A DNA stretch of 64,000 nt from Linderina pennispora (taxonomy: Eukaryota; Kickxellomycota; Kickxellomycetes; Kickxellales; Kickxellaceae). Under the pieces are notes generated by a model. It was not told where the DNA came from. It saw only the letters and a list, made by a program, of their open reading frames with translations, and made no database searches. Numbering within the stretch: position 1 is the stretch's first letter; each line of letters begins with the position of its first letter. The stretch is from NCBI RefSeq assembly GCF_002104995.1, contig NW_024468249.1:1798001-1862000 (forward strand). Reading direction: 5' to 3'. The position numbers and the translations under genes were made by a program. Below, in pieces: positions 24,730 through 35,722 of this stretch.

Positions 24730-25186
24730 TCACTTCAAGTGGATGTAGTTGAATGTGCTCTTGGGCACAGTGCGCGTTCCGTATCCCTCCTTCTTTGCCC
24801 AGTTATACTCCTCCACTGTGACACTGGACCCAGAGACCTTGGCCACCCAGGCCACGTGTCCGAAAGTGGCCAGTGTCAGACTGCGCAATGGCCCCCGGCT
24901 TGGGATGTGCTATTGATAGTGACGCCGGTCTTGCGTGCGGCGTTCGTCCCACGAATTGCCGTTACCCCAGTTGGTTCCTTTGTACTGGTTGTCAAACTTG
25001 ATTTTCAGGCGGTCGTTTATGCGCCATGCAGCGAACGAGGTGCATTGACACTTGTAGTAGCCCCACTTGTCGACACCGCTGCAATTCTTGTACGGGTAGT
25101 CATTGACTATGGCCCCTGCAGAGTCTTCAGCAGTATAGGCAATGGATGCTAGGCAAAAAAAGTGCAATGATCGTAAATAGCTTCAT
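24730..25186 (-). CDS. Secreted CHAP-domain peptidoglycan hydrolase, four frame changes
   Basis: About 150 residues with a signal peptide (MKLFTIIALF, then CLASIAYTAED). The CHAP domain follows: the catalytic Cys lies in YYKCQCTSFAAWRIND, then YKGTNWGNGNSWDE, the catalytic His in GHVAWVAKV, the third acidic/Asn position in VEEYNWAKKEGYG, and a C-terminal FNYIHLK strand ending at TGA 24730. CHAP enzymes cleave amide or peptide bonds in bacterial peptidoglycan. Four +1 changes lie at a T-run near 25157, at about 24948, at a G-run near 24895 and near 24872. All three catalytic positions survive, so the breaks look like errors. Family distribution suggests an origin by transfer from bacteria. Confidence 0.85.
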
Positions 25187-25585
25187 GGCTGACGGTAGTT
25201 GGCGGCGATTGAGGGGAATATGCTGTTTTCTCTGTGGGGAAGCTGCCGCCGACATCTCTTTGATTATATACGCTAGCTGCCAGACCAGACACCCAGGCAA
25301 GAATACAGTGCGTCTTGGCCAGGCTGAGTATCTCCTATTTACAAATCTGCCACTGCCATATTCACACCTACTGTGCATTTGGGTCATCCGATACTACCAC
25401 TAAGTGGGTGTTTATTGTCGACCGAATGTTCACATATCTTGACCGGCGATTGTCCAGCGGAAAGTACAGCCCATTGTCTTCTATTGCCACCGCACAATGT
25501 GTGTGGCCATGTGTCGGCACTATGCTGTGGATCCAGTGATACGGTGTCGATTGTTTTGCTACTCGAGGCGTACGGCCTGATTCTA

Positions 25586-26173
25586 CTATTCTGTCCCTTC
25601 TATCGCAGGAGTTTTGCACAGCGGGCAGAGAGATGATTTGCGGCAGAGCCACAACCCGATACACTCATAATGGTACTGGTGGGCGCATGGAAGAACAACG
25701 AGTTTGTTGCCAGTCTCAATTTCTGCCAAGCACACTGCACAGATGTCGCTCTCATGGCCTTCTGGTGTCTCCGCTGCTTCGAAGTACACGCAGTGACCTG
25801 AACTGATCCTTTGTTAGCCTCACGTTCCTTCCTGGGGGGTCTCAAATCTCGTCCATTCTCGGACTCCTGTTCAGGTGGACCGGTAGCTCCCCCTGGCTCT
25901 CTGCAAACGGACGCGCAGGTAAAACCCGCCTATAAACACAATAATCAGAAAGATGCCAATTGTCATCCCTGCGATAAGGTAGAGCCGGCTGTTGACTGAG
26001 GTGTAATTAGTTGTTGGCGAATTCACGTCAACCGACAGTGTTGATTCGGCCAACATCGATGATGGCGTCGGGCTGTCGACTGGTGCAGCTGCAGCCAACC
26101 CTGGATATGCCCAGATATGAACTACCACTGCAGCCACCCGTGTTCTAACCACTGATGCCTGCATCTGCTTCAA
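25586..26173 (-). CDS. RING-H2 membrane protein 2, frame changes in the middle
   Basis: The N-terminus (from MKQMQASVV or MQASVV at 26161) has a cleavable signal-like segment ending near GLAAAAPVDS, a Ser/Thr-rich lumenal stretch and a strong transmembrane helix (LYLIAGMTIGIFLIIVFIGG). The first frame stops at 25871. The RING-H2 is found in the downstream fragment: CAVCLAEIETGNKLVVLPC, AHQYHYEC, GLWL and CPLC. The gap of about 80 nt must hold compensating frame changes or a small intron; I cannot decide. Predicted membrane-bound E3 ligase. It shares SP-TM-RING order with the 28-29 kb and 32-33 kb genes. Confidence 0.75.
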
Positions 26174-27093
26174 AAAAAATGGAAAATAAAAAGAAAAAAG
26201 AAAATTACTATTGACAAAAATAACAGAACGAAGGAAACCATAGGTAAGAGTGCAGTTTGTCTATTTACTGTCTTGACCTGACATCAGGCTTGAAGACCGG
26301 TGATGTCCACAAAGGCATGAGGCCATAGATGGTGACGTCTCTAATTGATTATAGACTTGCGCATGACGGGCATCACGTCCCCAGCGCCCAGGCTGGCCAT
26401 CCAGCTATACTCTGGGCGAAAGCGGCTAGTCTGCAGGAAAGAATAGGTAGCGATGTATTCAAAAATCAGCCACGCGATTCGCAGAAGAGAACGTGCCGGC
26501 CACAGTTGACTGGGTACTGCCGGGATACGGCCATGCTAGCCCCCAATACTCACCAGCCCTAAGGGTCGACAGCCCAGTACTACATGCCCACTGCAGAGGT
26601 TCTAAAGAGAGCCCAGCAACGGGCCAACTCCAACTATGACCTAACTAAGAAAAGAGAAGATGCAGAGTCCTGCTGCAGAGCTCTTGTTGGCACTCAATCC
26701 GCTCTCTTTAGAGCCTGGCTGCCATATTCTTGTGCTGGAAGGTAAGCTGAGGGTGAACTGGCCAGGCACCAGGTGCTGCATTTGTGGGAAAGCACCAATG
26801 ATCAAGCGCCTCTCGCTATTAGTTTTTGCTCGAGGGTACATAGAGGCGTGTCCATGGGCTTGTTGTTAACATGGATGTGGCCTAGACAGAGGGTTGTGGC
26901 CCCAGGGTACAGCCACCATATGGAAAACGGCACAAGTAGAAGAAAAACACTGCTATGGGAGCTTTCACTTTTTTGACAGAAAAAAGCGGTTTATAGTATT
27001 TACTAGCACAAGAAAGCCGGGCTGCAAATGGCAGTGGATGATGTAAAAACCAGAAACCGATAGTGTGGACAACTGGCCTCCCATGGGCAAATA
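26174..27093. other. Intergenic, no gene recognised
   Basis: About 0.9 kb upstream of a minus-strand gene. A-rich runs occur around 26170-26215. No protein or RNA feature can be supported. Confidence 0.45.
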
Positions 27094-27369
27094 TTACAGA
27101 ATATCATCCTCGTCGTCCAGGATGACAATGTATTCCTGGCACCCCATTTTTTGCTTCTTGGTGCCATGTATGCTGTGCTTTATTCCGCTAGGACCAGCCG
27201 TTTCATGCCCATTTGATGAATCTGCCACGGCTATAGCGTCAAATATACGCCTGTGTTTGCCACTAGTCCCAATAGTTGCTTGACTCAGCCATGGCACGAA
27301 GCGAGCCCAGTAGGATCTCCAGTGAATGGACTGCATGTCCAAAGTCCCCTGTGGAGTTAGTGGCGACAT
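27094..27369 (-). CDS. Hypothetical small protein ending in a SUMO-interaction-like motif
   Basis: A 91-codon frame from ATG 27369. Most of the sequence is unremarkable. The last 20 residues (KMGCQEYIVILDDEDDIL) carry a hydrophobic I-V-I-L core followed at once by D-D-E-D-D, the classical form of a SUMO-interacting motif, after a basic KKQK stretch. It could be the last exon of a longer gene whose upstream part is obscured. I have no homologue in mind and the coding status is uncertain. Confidence 0.3.
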   Translation of the reverse strand: MSPLTPQGTLDMQSIHWRSYWARFVPWLSQATIGTSGKHRRIFDAIAVADSSNGHETAGPSGIKHSIHGTKKQKMGCQEYIVILDDEDDIL

Positions 27370-28010
27370 AAAGCAAGAGGCTGGAAAGAAGTCGGTATGA
27401 TGGTCATAAGACTATCAGGTCGCTCCATTGCTCGTAGGTTCTTTGACAGCCACATTGCCGGCTTCCAATGACATCGCGGTGTAGTCTGTCAACAAAACTA
27501 ACATCACCCCGTAGTAGTTTCCATCGTGGTCATTCAAAAAAGCGGCTATCTTGAATATAGTGTGTTGGAGAGTACTGTCTGTTAAGTATGGCATTTGAGA
27601 TGGTGGAAAGTAGCATGGAGAAGGGCTGGATTCAATGGAAAGTGCAAAATCTATATATAGCTATCGCCAACGGTCAAAGACTAGGTGCTGAGGTATAGCA
27701 GGTACTATCACTACTGTGTGGTCTGTTGAGTTTCATTTAGTTTGACTGTGGGTAGAGAGCGACATGTCAGGAAATATGCAAATCACCTGCATGGACATTC
27801 TCGCTGGGCGCAGTGCTCGTCCTGGACCTGCCTTGCAAATCTACAGAGCTAACCGATCCTAAAAGTCGCATATGCTATCTGTACTCAGGGTGTTTGGCTA
27901 CACAGCAGCAGCATGCTTGCACAGGCAGCAGCGCTGTAAGTTTCAAGTGAAATGCAATTCTATGCACAAAATATTTGATGGCTTCAAGGATAATGCATAG
28001 CCTGCAGTGG

Positions 28011-29019
28011 CTAGCGCTGTGTGCGTGCCGCAGGAGGGACTGCCGGTGCCGCAGGAGGAGCTGCAGATGCGACATCCTCCAGCGTATGCTGCTGCCCTGG
28101 TTCGACTCCTGCTGTATGCTCTTGACCATTTGTTGCGTCCGCATCCGGCCTGCGGCATTTGCTGGGTATACACGGGGCAAGCCCTAGCCCAGCCAGCACT
28201 GACTGCTTGCAGAGCGGGCAGCTGTCCTGACTTCTTCAGTAGCCAGCCCTTAATGCACTCAATGTGATAGACATGCAGGCAAGGAAGCTCAACCAGCTGA
28301 TCCGTCAGCTGCCATAGTTTCTAGACATACAGCGCACATATCTGCTTCTTCCCTGCCCTCCCCTTCGGTTATCCTCGGCTTTTCCTCGCTGGTCCGTCCC
28401 TTAGGGGCCTCTGGTGTTTCAAATTCTGTACTCTCGGAGCCCGGCTGCGACTTTTCAGTTGCCTTGACAATCGGCAAGAGGGCAAACTGTGCGTCGCTGA
28501 GTACAACTGGCCTTGGCTTCCTTTGGACGGCCTGTCCATTCCTTGCCTGCTACGGAATTGTCGCGGGATGGGCGGGGAGCCGATTGGTATACGTGGCAAT
28601 GATCCGCCGTCTCATTCGAACGACCAGGACACAGAACAGAAACACAACCACAATCAGCGATACAGATAGACCGTAAATCAGGCGCATGTTCGTGTTGCTT
28701 GTAGATCTATCTGCATCATACATATCCGGGGGTGGTCGGCTGCGAGCTATCTCCATTGACGACGTTGGCGTCGAGAACACGGTTTTGTCTGGCCCCTCAA
28801 CTGTGGCAAAGCTGGTTGACGCATCTGGTGCACTAGCAGTATCATCGCTTGCAGGATATGTGACCGTGGCTACGGTCCCTGTCGGCCGTCCGTTCACTTC
28901 CCAGAATCCGGGTTTGCGGTTTCAACTGTGTCACGAAAGCGCAAATTCTGTATTGGTGAAGCGCTCGCTACGCCAGCAACTGCCAGCAGGTAGGTGATAG
29001 GGGATGCAAATATAAACAT
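28011..29019 (-). CDS. RING-H2 membrane protein 3, frame-broken
   Basis: Starts at MFIFASPITYLLAVAGVASA, a signal peptide. A -1 change near 28905 leads into a Thr/Ser/Pro-rich lumenal part and a transmembrane helix (IYGLSVSLIVVVFLFCVLVV) with the stop-transfer RMRRRI. An in-frame stop near 28550 interrupts the cytosolic linker, which holds the subfamily motif RPVVLSDAQFALLP. The RING-H2 reads CAVCLETMAAD, then DQLVELPCLHVYHIECIKGW after a +1 near 28290, then CPLCK after a +1 near 28228. A tail rich in Ala/Pro ends at 28011. Predicted E3 ubiquitin ligase. Domain order and linker motif make it a paralogue of the 32-33 kb gene. Confidence 0.78.
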
Positions 29020-31267
29020 GATGGTGTGGGCACAGAGGTATAGCTTTGGGCTAAGAAGAAGAGTGCAGGGGAGACAAAGCAGCTCAATTGTTATCGACCT
29101 TCGGCATTGCAAATGCCCCCAGGTTGGGTACAAGGAAAAAAGGTTTTGCTAGTCACGCTTTATAAGGTGTGCGAATCCCGCACGCCAGCTTGGTACAGAA
29201 AACTAGAACGGAACCTACTACCAGCCCCTGTCCTGTCCATTGGGTCGCGGCGCCAAGACTTGTCTAGCTAACTGTCGAAACCTCTATTCAAGAACGGCCG
29301 CCTTTATTTGCATCACATTCATGGTAGGTGGGGCCAATGGCAACAAGGGCTGGAGGGCCACTAAGCGGCTGGCCCGCAGTCAGCCTGCACCCTTCCTTGT
29401 GCACGCCATTGGCGGGTCGTACATGGCTTGCGCCGGCCTGGCTTGACATGTGGCCATGGCGAAAATGAGAGGATTAGGGAAGACTGCATATTGCTTCACA
29501 GCAAATGCGAATACTGCCGGCGCATGCTTGCGACGTCTCGGCTCCTTTGCTTATTGTATGGGTATTGTTTCCTTTGCTGCTGCGATGGCCCCAGTACTGA
29601 TGGCGAAGGCAATTTGCACCCTCAAGACGGTGGCTTTCAGTTCCCAGTGTAGGGCATAGGGCCGATGTGTGGCGCTTAGAGACGCTGTTTTCGATTCGGC
29701 CATTGTGCGTCAGTTACGACTGCAATGGCATGACTGTTTCACCAGCAACAGCCTGTAGTTGTTCAGAATTCTTGCCAATGACGATTCCTAAACGTAATGT
29801 TTATAAATATAGTGCCACTTGGATATACCAGCCACATCGCTATAAAGAGCACGGAGACGCTTCTATAAATATGCTGGCTGGCCACAATGAGCGCACGACA
29901 ATGTACAATTCCGTATATCTACTAGAAATACTTTGCTTGCAATGTGAGCTCGGGTGCTGGTCAGCATGGGTTGACACGTCGATAAGAGTACCACAGGCGA
30001 ACCGGTCATTTGAACGTGTCGGATGGTTGTTGGTGCAATGGTGATCCTGGATATCCCCTGTCTTGATGGCCTGCTCAGTAGGGTGCGTTTCAGCGCTGGC
30101 TCGCTGCTGCTGGCAGCAGAATCGTCCTGCAGATGCTGCACGCCTCTTTCGCGGCCTCTTCGTTGCCGGACTGGCGTCCAGAAATATCGGCAGCAATGGC
30201 CGTAGAATGGCGAAACCTGTTCAGGAATATCGCCCGAATCACAGGGTGACTGGAAAACGAGTCTGAAGTTTAGAACTACTGCGAAATCGCGGCTCAAGAG
30301 CCGAGAGGAATAGACCCGCCTGTATTGTGCCATGGCCCGCTTACATGACTTGCTTGTACAGCGGAGAATGGCAATGGTACTTGGAATTATCGTGCCATCC
30401 TTTGCCCGCGAATCGATGCATTGGTGTCTGGCCATCGGTGCACCCAATTGCCTATGATTAATGCTGATTCGGGGTTCGATTTTTCGAGTGTAACAAAAGA
30501 TATCTTTGCTTAAGTTTCTGTCGGCCTTTAGGCCGTGAAGCCCCGTGGACAGACTCCTTGCCATATTATCGACTGTCTAAACTGTACTGACTAGCCGAGC
30601 TCGCATCACGAGCGCCATAACTCTAGTATATAGTAGATAAACCAAATCAATTAATGCAGTATCGGCTGGTTGTTGCTATGAGCTATTCTCCTTACCTAAT
30701 GTGGACGCCGAAAAGCGCAAGGGTCTATCTAAAAACCATATAAATGTTCTGTTTTGGATCTATACGCTAGCAAGTGAGTGCGCAGCAACTCTTCCTAGTT
30801 TATTGAATGTAGCTTAGGCAGTTGCTCCGCGAATTGAACAGTGGCACACAGCAAGGCAAAGCCCTGCCACAAATAGAGCACTGGGTACAGTCAACTCCGG
30901 CAATTAGCCTCGCATTGCTGCTGAACCCTAACCTGCTGTCTCTTGTCGCAGGTGTGTGGCAGGTGTGTGGCAGGCTCTTTCCTTTGCCAGTGGTATCACC
31001 GCAGTAGCCACATCCGATTGCTAACGCGACTATACAGATAGCCTGGAAAGGCAATCCATGGCATAAAAATGAGGTGCAGTGGCACAGGACTAATTCTATT
31101 TTAGCCACCGGGAGGAGAGGCAGAGCTGGAGCCCTTTAAACGAATCCGCTCATGCCAAAACTTGAGGATTGCAGATGGATTTCTATATTTAGTCGTATTG
31201 ACAGCCCTCCAAAAGTGGGCAGCAAAATCGCACATCAGCAGTGGCTTTCGGGATAAATGCATAGGGA
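29020..31267. other. Spacer with uncertain coding content
   Basis: About 2.2 kb. The longest frame is minus-strand 29863-30564 (233 codons). An overlapping frame (from 30196) contains a basic KRPRKRR stretch. Neither has a recognisable domain or convincing composition, and I do not call a gene. A short tandem duplication (GTGTGTGGCAG twice) lies near 30951-30972. This spacer could conceal another decayed or frame-broken cluster member, but no RING cysteine pattern is visible. Confidence 0.35.
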
Positions 31268-32072
31268 TTACATTGCATAGATTACAGTCCAGTTAGATAT
31301 CAAAGGATGTCTGTACGGTAGGTAAAGAGCATGCCTCTTGCGTCTATAGAAGCTCGGCGTAAACAGCGGGCTATTGGCCATTCGCTGCTCGAGCTTGTTA
31401 TTGGGAAACCGGTTCAGCCCGAGACCGTACAGCACGGACTGTCTGCACAAAGGGCATTCATCGGTCCGCTCAAGTAGCCACTGTTTGATGCAGCTCATGT
31501 GAAATGCGTGCCCGCAAGGCAGCCAGGTGAGTTCATCCCTGTACCTTGATGTCGTCGATGCACACTGCACAGCTGTCAGGGTCCTTGCGGTTCGGGTTGT
31601 CGGGCGAGTTCCAGAAATATATCTTGTCAGTTGACTTTGGACTCGCCTCTGCCGTGGAGCCGCGGCGCTTCGCTGTGGTAAAATACAACAAGCCAAATTG
31701 GAACTCGCTCAGGCGTGGCTTTTCGTTCTTCTGGCGGCCCAGTGGCACCTGGCCAGGGGCATGTCTAGGCCGCTCAGGCATGGGGTTTACGAGCAGCAGC
31801 TCACCCAGCACAGATCCCGACGGTGTGTTATCTGACTGCGGCTGGGTGCCGACACTGGATGAAGTCACAGACGATCGGGTCAATGCCATTCTTACAAGGA
31901 GAGAAAGTACTTCAAAAAGAGGTGGGCGAAGATGAGGGGAGGCAAGGTGGTGGAGTAGTGTACCTGCTGCTTTTTCAGGCGCCAAAAACAAATCCCGCTC
32001 GCCGCCTTGGCAGCGATTGGCGCTATCGGGTGATTTCCAGAAAAATACGCAAGTTCTGTCATGGAATTCCAC
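31268..32072 (-). CDS. RING-H2 protein 4, start uncertain
   Basis: The C-terminal half is clear: the linker KNEKPRLSEFQFGLLYF, then CAVCIDDIK, a +1 change near 31545 giving YRDELTWLPCGHAFHMSC, KQWLLER and CPLCRQSVLYGLGLNRF. The last 60 residues are basic and end at 31268. The N-terminus is uncertain. The most upstream ATG is 32072, but MALTRSSVTS at 31889 sits just after a splice-acceptor-like CTCCTTGTAAG, so an upstream exon with signal peptide or membrane helix could be joined by an intron. The RING and linker group it with the 28-29 kb and 32-33 kb genes. Confidence 0.75.
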
Positions 32073-32215
32073 TTGAGGAACCCATGATACATGAGGCAGA
32101 GCGCCCCTCAGGCACGCAGGATACTGAACCTGTTTGTGTGCCTATTGCAGGATTACTGAGCATTGAATGATACAGAAGGGTGTACAGTGGCCACGGGGAT
32201 ATGCACCCGACGCGA

Positions 32216-33102
32216 TCATCGGGAAAGCCGGGCTGGCTCTGGTGTGGCAACCCCACCCCGGCTGCTCGTCTGGGCGCGCCCTTGTCCACGACGACCATCA
32301 TGGCCGATCCTGTCCTCATCATGCGCAGGTTCGGTGATCTTGAGGCCAAGCCCCATCCTCACATCTTCTTTGCATAGCGGGCACTTTGGTGGATTTCCTC
32401 AGCAGCCAAGGGCGGGCACAGTCAATGTGGAAGGAGTGCAGGCAGGGAAGCACCAGGAGCTTCTCACCAGCCACAATATCCTCGATGCAAACCGCGCATG
32501 TGTCCGGCTCCTTCCAGCCAGATATATCGATTACAGCTTGTTTGTCTTCAGTCACAGCTGCCTTGGAATTATCGCCAGGATCGCTTGAGAATGAGCCGCC
32601 TCCATCAGGGGCTGCCCCATGAGCGACCTCACACGGTATCAGGTTGAATTGCTCCTCAGTCAACACAACGCGCTTTCTCTTTTGCCGATTTGCGGGGCGC
32701 CGGCGTGCAGGCAGGACATTGTCCTCGCCCAGCGGAATCAGCCCCCGTGCAACAGCTGCCTGTCTCATGCGATACCGATAGACGCCGCCTCCAACCAGCA
32801 GGGCAAATACAGCGAGCCCTGTGCACACCGCAGGAAATGTAGTATATATTGAACATTCGCCCAGTGCCGGTGCCGTAGAGGTCCGACCTCTGGTCTGAAA
32901 ACAGGCTCGTTTCGCTCTTTGAGGGGATAGATTCGCTGGCGCTTGGAGTTGCGGATGCCAGGCTGCTGGGACTAGGACTCGGCGTATCTGAGCTGGCAGA
33001 TGGAAAGCCTGTAGTTTCTGTCTGTATTTCCAGCGGAACAGGCGACCCATTAGCCGCGCTTGCGAGCAGTAGTAATGCTGCTATGTAGCGGGCACTGTTC
33101 AT
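32216..33102 (-). CDS. RING-H2 membrane protein 5, two frame changes
   Basis: Signal peptide MNSARYIAALLLLASAANGS, a Ser/Pro/Thr-rich lumenal region (about residues 25-75), then after a +1 change near 32870 a transmembrane helix (AVCTGLAVFALLVGGGVY) and basic YRYRMRQ. The linker has the subfamily motif RVVLTEEQFNLIP. RING-H2: CAVCIEDIVAGEKLLVLPC, LHSFHIDC, ARPWLLRKSTK, and after a +1 change near 32385 CPLCKEDVRMGLGLK. The tail ends at TGA 32216. Predicted membrane E3 ligase. Domain order is identical to the 28-29 kb gene. Confidence 0.85.
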
Positions 33103-33259
33103 ATCTCACGACTGCAATTGGAGATGGCGATGTGGTGGTGTATTCAGATCGCTGGCTATTAGAGGCTGGCGTGTGCTTTCAAGGTTAGCGCTCGACGCAG
33201 CCTGTACAGAATAATGCAGAGAAACAACTAGAGGATTGGATAGTGCATGTGTGGTTGAA

Positions 33260-33912
33260 TCAAGAGAGACAAGAAGCAAAGGACGGCGACACGGATGGGC
33301 ACTCCCTGTTTTTAGCATAACCTGCGGAAATACAATGCACGCAGGTTTCTTCGCAGAGGGAAAGGAACACCTGGTTTTCTTCCTCTCCGCCACCCTGTTG
33401 CCCAGATAGCAAGCTCTGCGATTTACCAGCGTCCACAAGCAGATTGCCGCATAGAGCACACTGGTTCCCAGTGGTTCCTTCGAGAGCGTCTTGACGTATC
33501 TTCTGGAGCTCATAAAAGAACATGCAGCGTCTGTGTATCGCACTTGCAGCGCCCAGTAAGAAGCGATACTGATTGCACCCACGCTTTTTCTTTTCCTCGC
33601 CATTTCCGGTCGCAACGCAGCAATAATGACACCAAGGCGATTGTCTCCAGCCTGCAGCAAATAGTGCATGTGCACGGGTTGCCCGCTTGCTTGCACTTCG
33701 CCAGAACCACAGGACCTCTCAGGGTACCTTGCTGCTGGCCCAGCACACTCTTTCTTCTCTCTGCACGCTCCACATTCACCAGCATAGAAATCCTCACCTG
33801 CACACCACCGAATCCCTTGTAGCACTGGAAAGCATCCACCTATCCTTCTAAACAAACTCGTCTCTTGTCCTTCTCGATGGTCCTGGTCCAGTGCAGGAAG
33901 TTGCATCAACAA
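33260..33912 (-). CDS. Hypothetical Cys-rich protein, frame-broken
   Basis: Not recognised. Three successive frames, each entered by a +1 change, give protein-like segments. 33912 onward reads LDQDHREGQETSLFRRIGG. Next is MDAFQCYKGFGGVQVRISML, with LAKCKQAGNPCTCTICCRLE. Then comes FFYELQKIRQDALEGTTGNQ, with CALCGN and CVHC. The spacing of CxxC pairs suggests zinc binding, which would suit its place inside the RING cluster, but it does not fit the RING-H2 pattern. The reading could also be chance. It is divergent from the next RING gene with 31 bp between starts. Confidence 0.35.
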
Positions 33913-33943
33913 AGGTTCCTACCGCTCAGTACAGGGTTTTCAG

Positions 33944-34553
33944 ATGAATACCGGCGCGCTGTTGCTCTTGGTTTTCTTCAGCCTGGTTGTTACCTGCGCA
34001 GTTTCACTCATAGTTCTGGGCCGATTTGCGCGACTCTACGCAGTGACCAGGGACGCGCAGCAACATAGAGCTGCCGGTCCGCCAAACCACCACTCAGCTT
34101 CGGCCCAACGAACAGCCAGTAAAGCCATACAATGTGTTCAGTGAGAACGAGCTGTTGCTGCTGGAGACCGTTACACTGACACAGGCCGATATCGATGCGA
34201 TTGGTACAAACAGCAGCGCGCATCAAGATAACATCCTAGATCGCCCGCGGTACCTGTCTGCCGAATGCACAATCTGCCTCTTGCCATTCCAGACGTCCGA
34301 TGTTGTTCGCGCTCTAGTGTGCGGGCACATGTTCCATGTCCACTGCATCGACGTGTGGCTTGTCCAGCGCAGCGCCCGCTGCCCATTGTGCAAGCTTGAC
34401 ACGCGTCGCTCGGTTGGCCTCGATTTCGAGCCACAAAACTCGAGTGAGAATCATGTTGCTCTGTCCATCGACCCAAGTCTGGGCCCAAGCGTACCGGCCC
34501 AGGATTTGGATACACATCACATGTCCCGCCCACCAGCAGTGGCTCTTCGGTAA
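33944..34553 (+). CDS. RING-H2 membrane protein 6, one frame change
   Basis: Opens with a membrane helix (MNTGALLLLVFFSLVVTCAV...SLIVLG) and basic RFARLYAVTRD. A +1 change near 34075-34110 joins to NEQPVKPYNVFSENELLLLE, the subfamily motif shared with the 35.7 kb gene. The RING-H2 reads CTICLLPFQTSDVVRALVC, GHMFHVHC, DVWL and CPLC, followed by a 50-residue polar tail ending at TAA 34551-34553. Predicted E3 ubiquitin ligase with an N-terminal anchor. RING residues are complete. Confidence 0.85.
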
Positions 34554-35722
34554 ATAATCAATGTTCCGCCTCTGGGAATGCATGGGCCCGTATGCCCGTC
34601 GTCCAATTTTTTTTTGTCAAATAAAAGCTAACTCTGAGAACTGCAGCAGTGGCTCGCCATGCCGCCAGGGGCCGTTCTTCCGCACTATCCCATGGAATTG
34701 TGTGGGCAGTCATGTAGGTCAACGTTTGCTGCGGCCACAGGCAATTCGTTATATGGGTAAACCAAATACCCAATTCCGCAACACAGGCATCAGATTACTA
34801 AGCTTGCAAAGGACAATCCCTTCGGTGCTTAGTGTGGGGAAAACAGAATACTGTGAGTCAACCCATCCAAATGACACACTACTGGACAGAGCACCAGCAT
34901 TATTGGGCTGTTGAAAGCCGTCGGCGCCCTTGACATCATGCCGGCACTTCTCTGACCCGGTCCTGGCGGGACGATAATCTCGAGTCATGGCCTTCACTGA
35001 TGATGTCTGCAGTAGCTGTTTGCCGAGGTGCAGTTGAGGCGCGAAGTGTCAATGGTTGTTACTCACCATACACCTAGGATTTGCACCACTGCAAAGAGAA
35101 GCACCGCATAATCACGCTGCAAGCAGCTCCCTGGCCGCCCGATAGAGGAACCCTATAGGACGTTTATGGAAGTGGTGGGAGGAATAACATACCAAGGGTA
35201 GGTCCGCAGTACATACTGTTAGCAACACCATACATACAGTGCGGGGGATGTTCATATTCCATGCTGCGGCAAGCACCCGAGTATACGCCACCGCATATAC
35301 AATGCCTTAAGGTGCATTTCAATGCCTTAGGGCAGCGAGGTCATGTGTGCTAAATGTGTCTCCTGTGACCGTACGCTCCGATCTGTGCTGACAAAACTGT
35401 CCCGCCCCCGCACTGCTCCGATCCGTGAGGCATGACAGAGATGTTGGTTGGCCACAAATAAACAGCTTGCCTGGTTGATATTCTGGCAGGGGTTTGCAGC
35501 GAAAATGCATAAAAGTCCCGCATCCAAAAAAAAAAAACGACCCGGCAAATGAATAATGCCAGAGCGAGAGGCATCTAGAATAGTGGATTTTGGCCATGGC
35601 CACAAGTATAAATAACGCCTCTTCACACCCAAGATGTGGCGCTTTCTCTATTCCAGCACAGCAGTACACATCCAAAACAGCATTTTCTTCATTTCTGTTG
35701 TACATAATCCATAGTTTCCAAC
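34554..35722. other. Intergenic between two RING genes
   Basis: About 1.2 kb. It contains a T-run (34609-34616), an A-run (35526-35537) and a TATA box listed separately. No gene recognised. Confidence 0.5.
35607..35614 (+). promoter_or_regulatory. TATA box of RING-H2 gene 7
   Basis: TATAAATA lies 116 nt upstream of the ATG at 35723, matching the spacing of other TATA boxes in the window. Confidence 0.5.

Noticed and set aside
30460-30500. T-loop-like GGGGTTCGAT, possible tRNA
   Set aside because: The flanking bases do not pair as a T-arm and I could not fold an acceptor or anticodon arm around it.
29863-30564. Minus-strand frame of 233 codons
   Set aside because: No domain, signal or biased composition; overlapping frames are equally good. 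Kept only as a note in the spacer entry.
33106-33912. Single 268-codon frame over the whole 33.1-33.9 kb stretch
   Set aside because: Its later part reads less like a protein than the two other frames, which carry the CxxC pairs; I prefer the three-frame reading.
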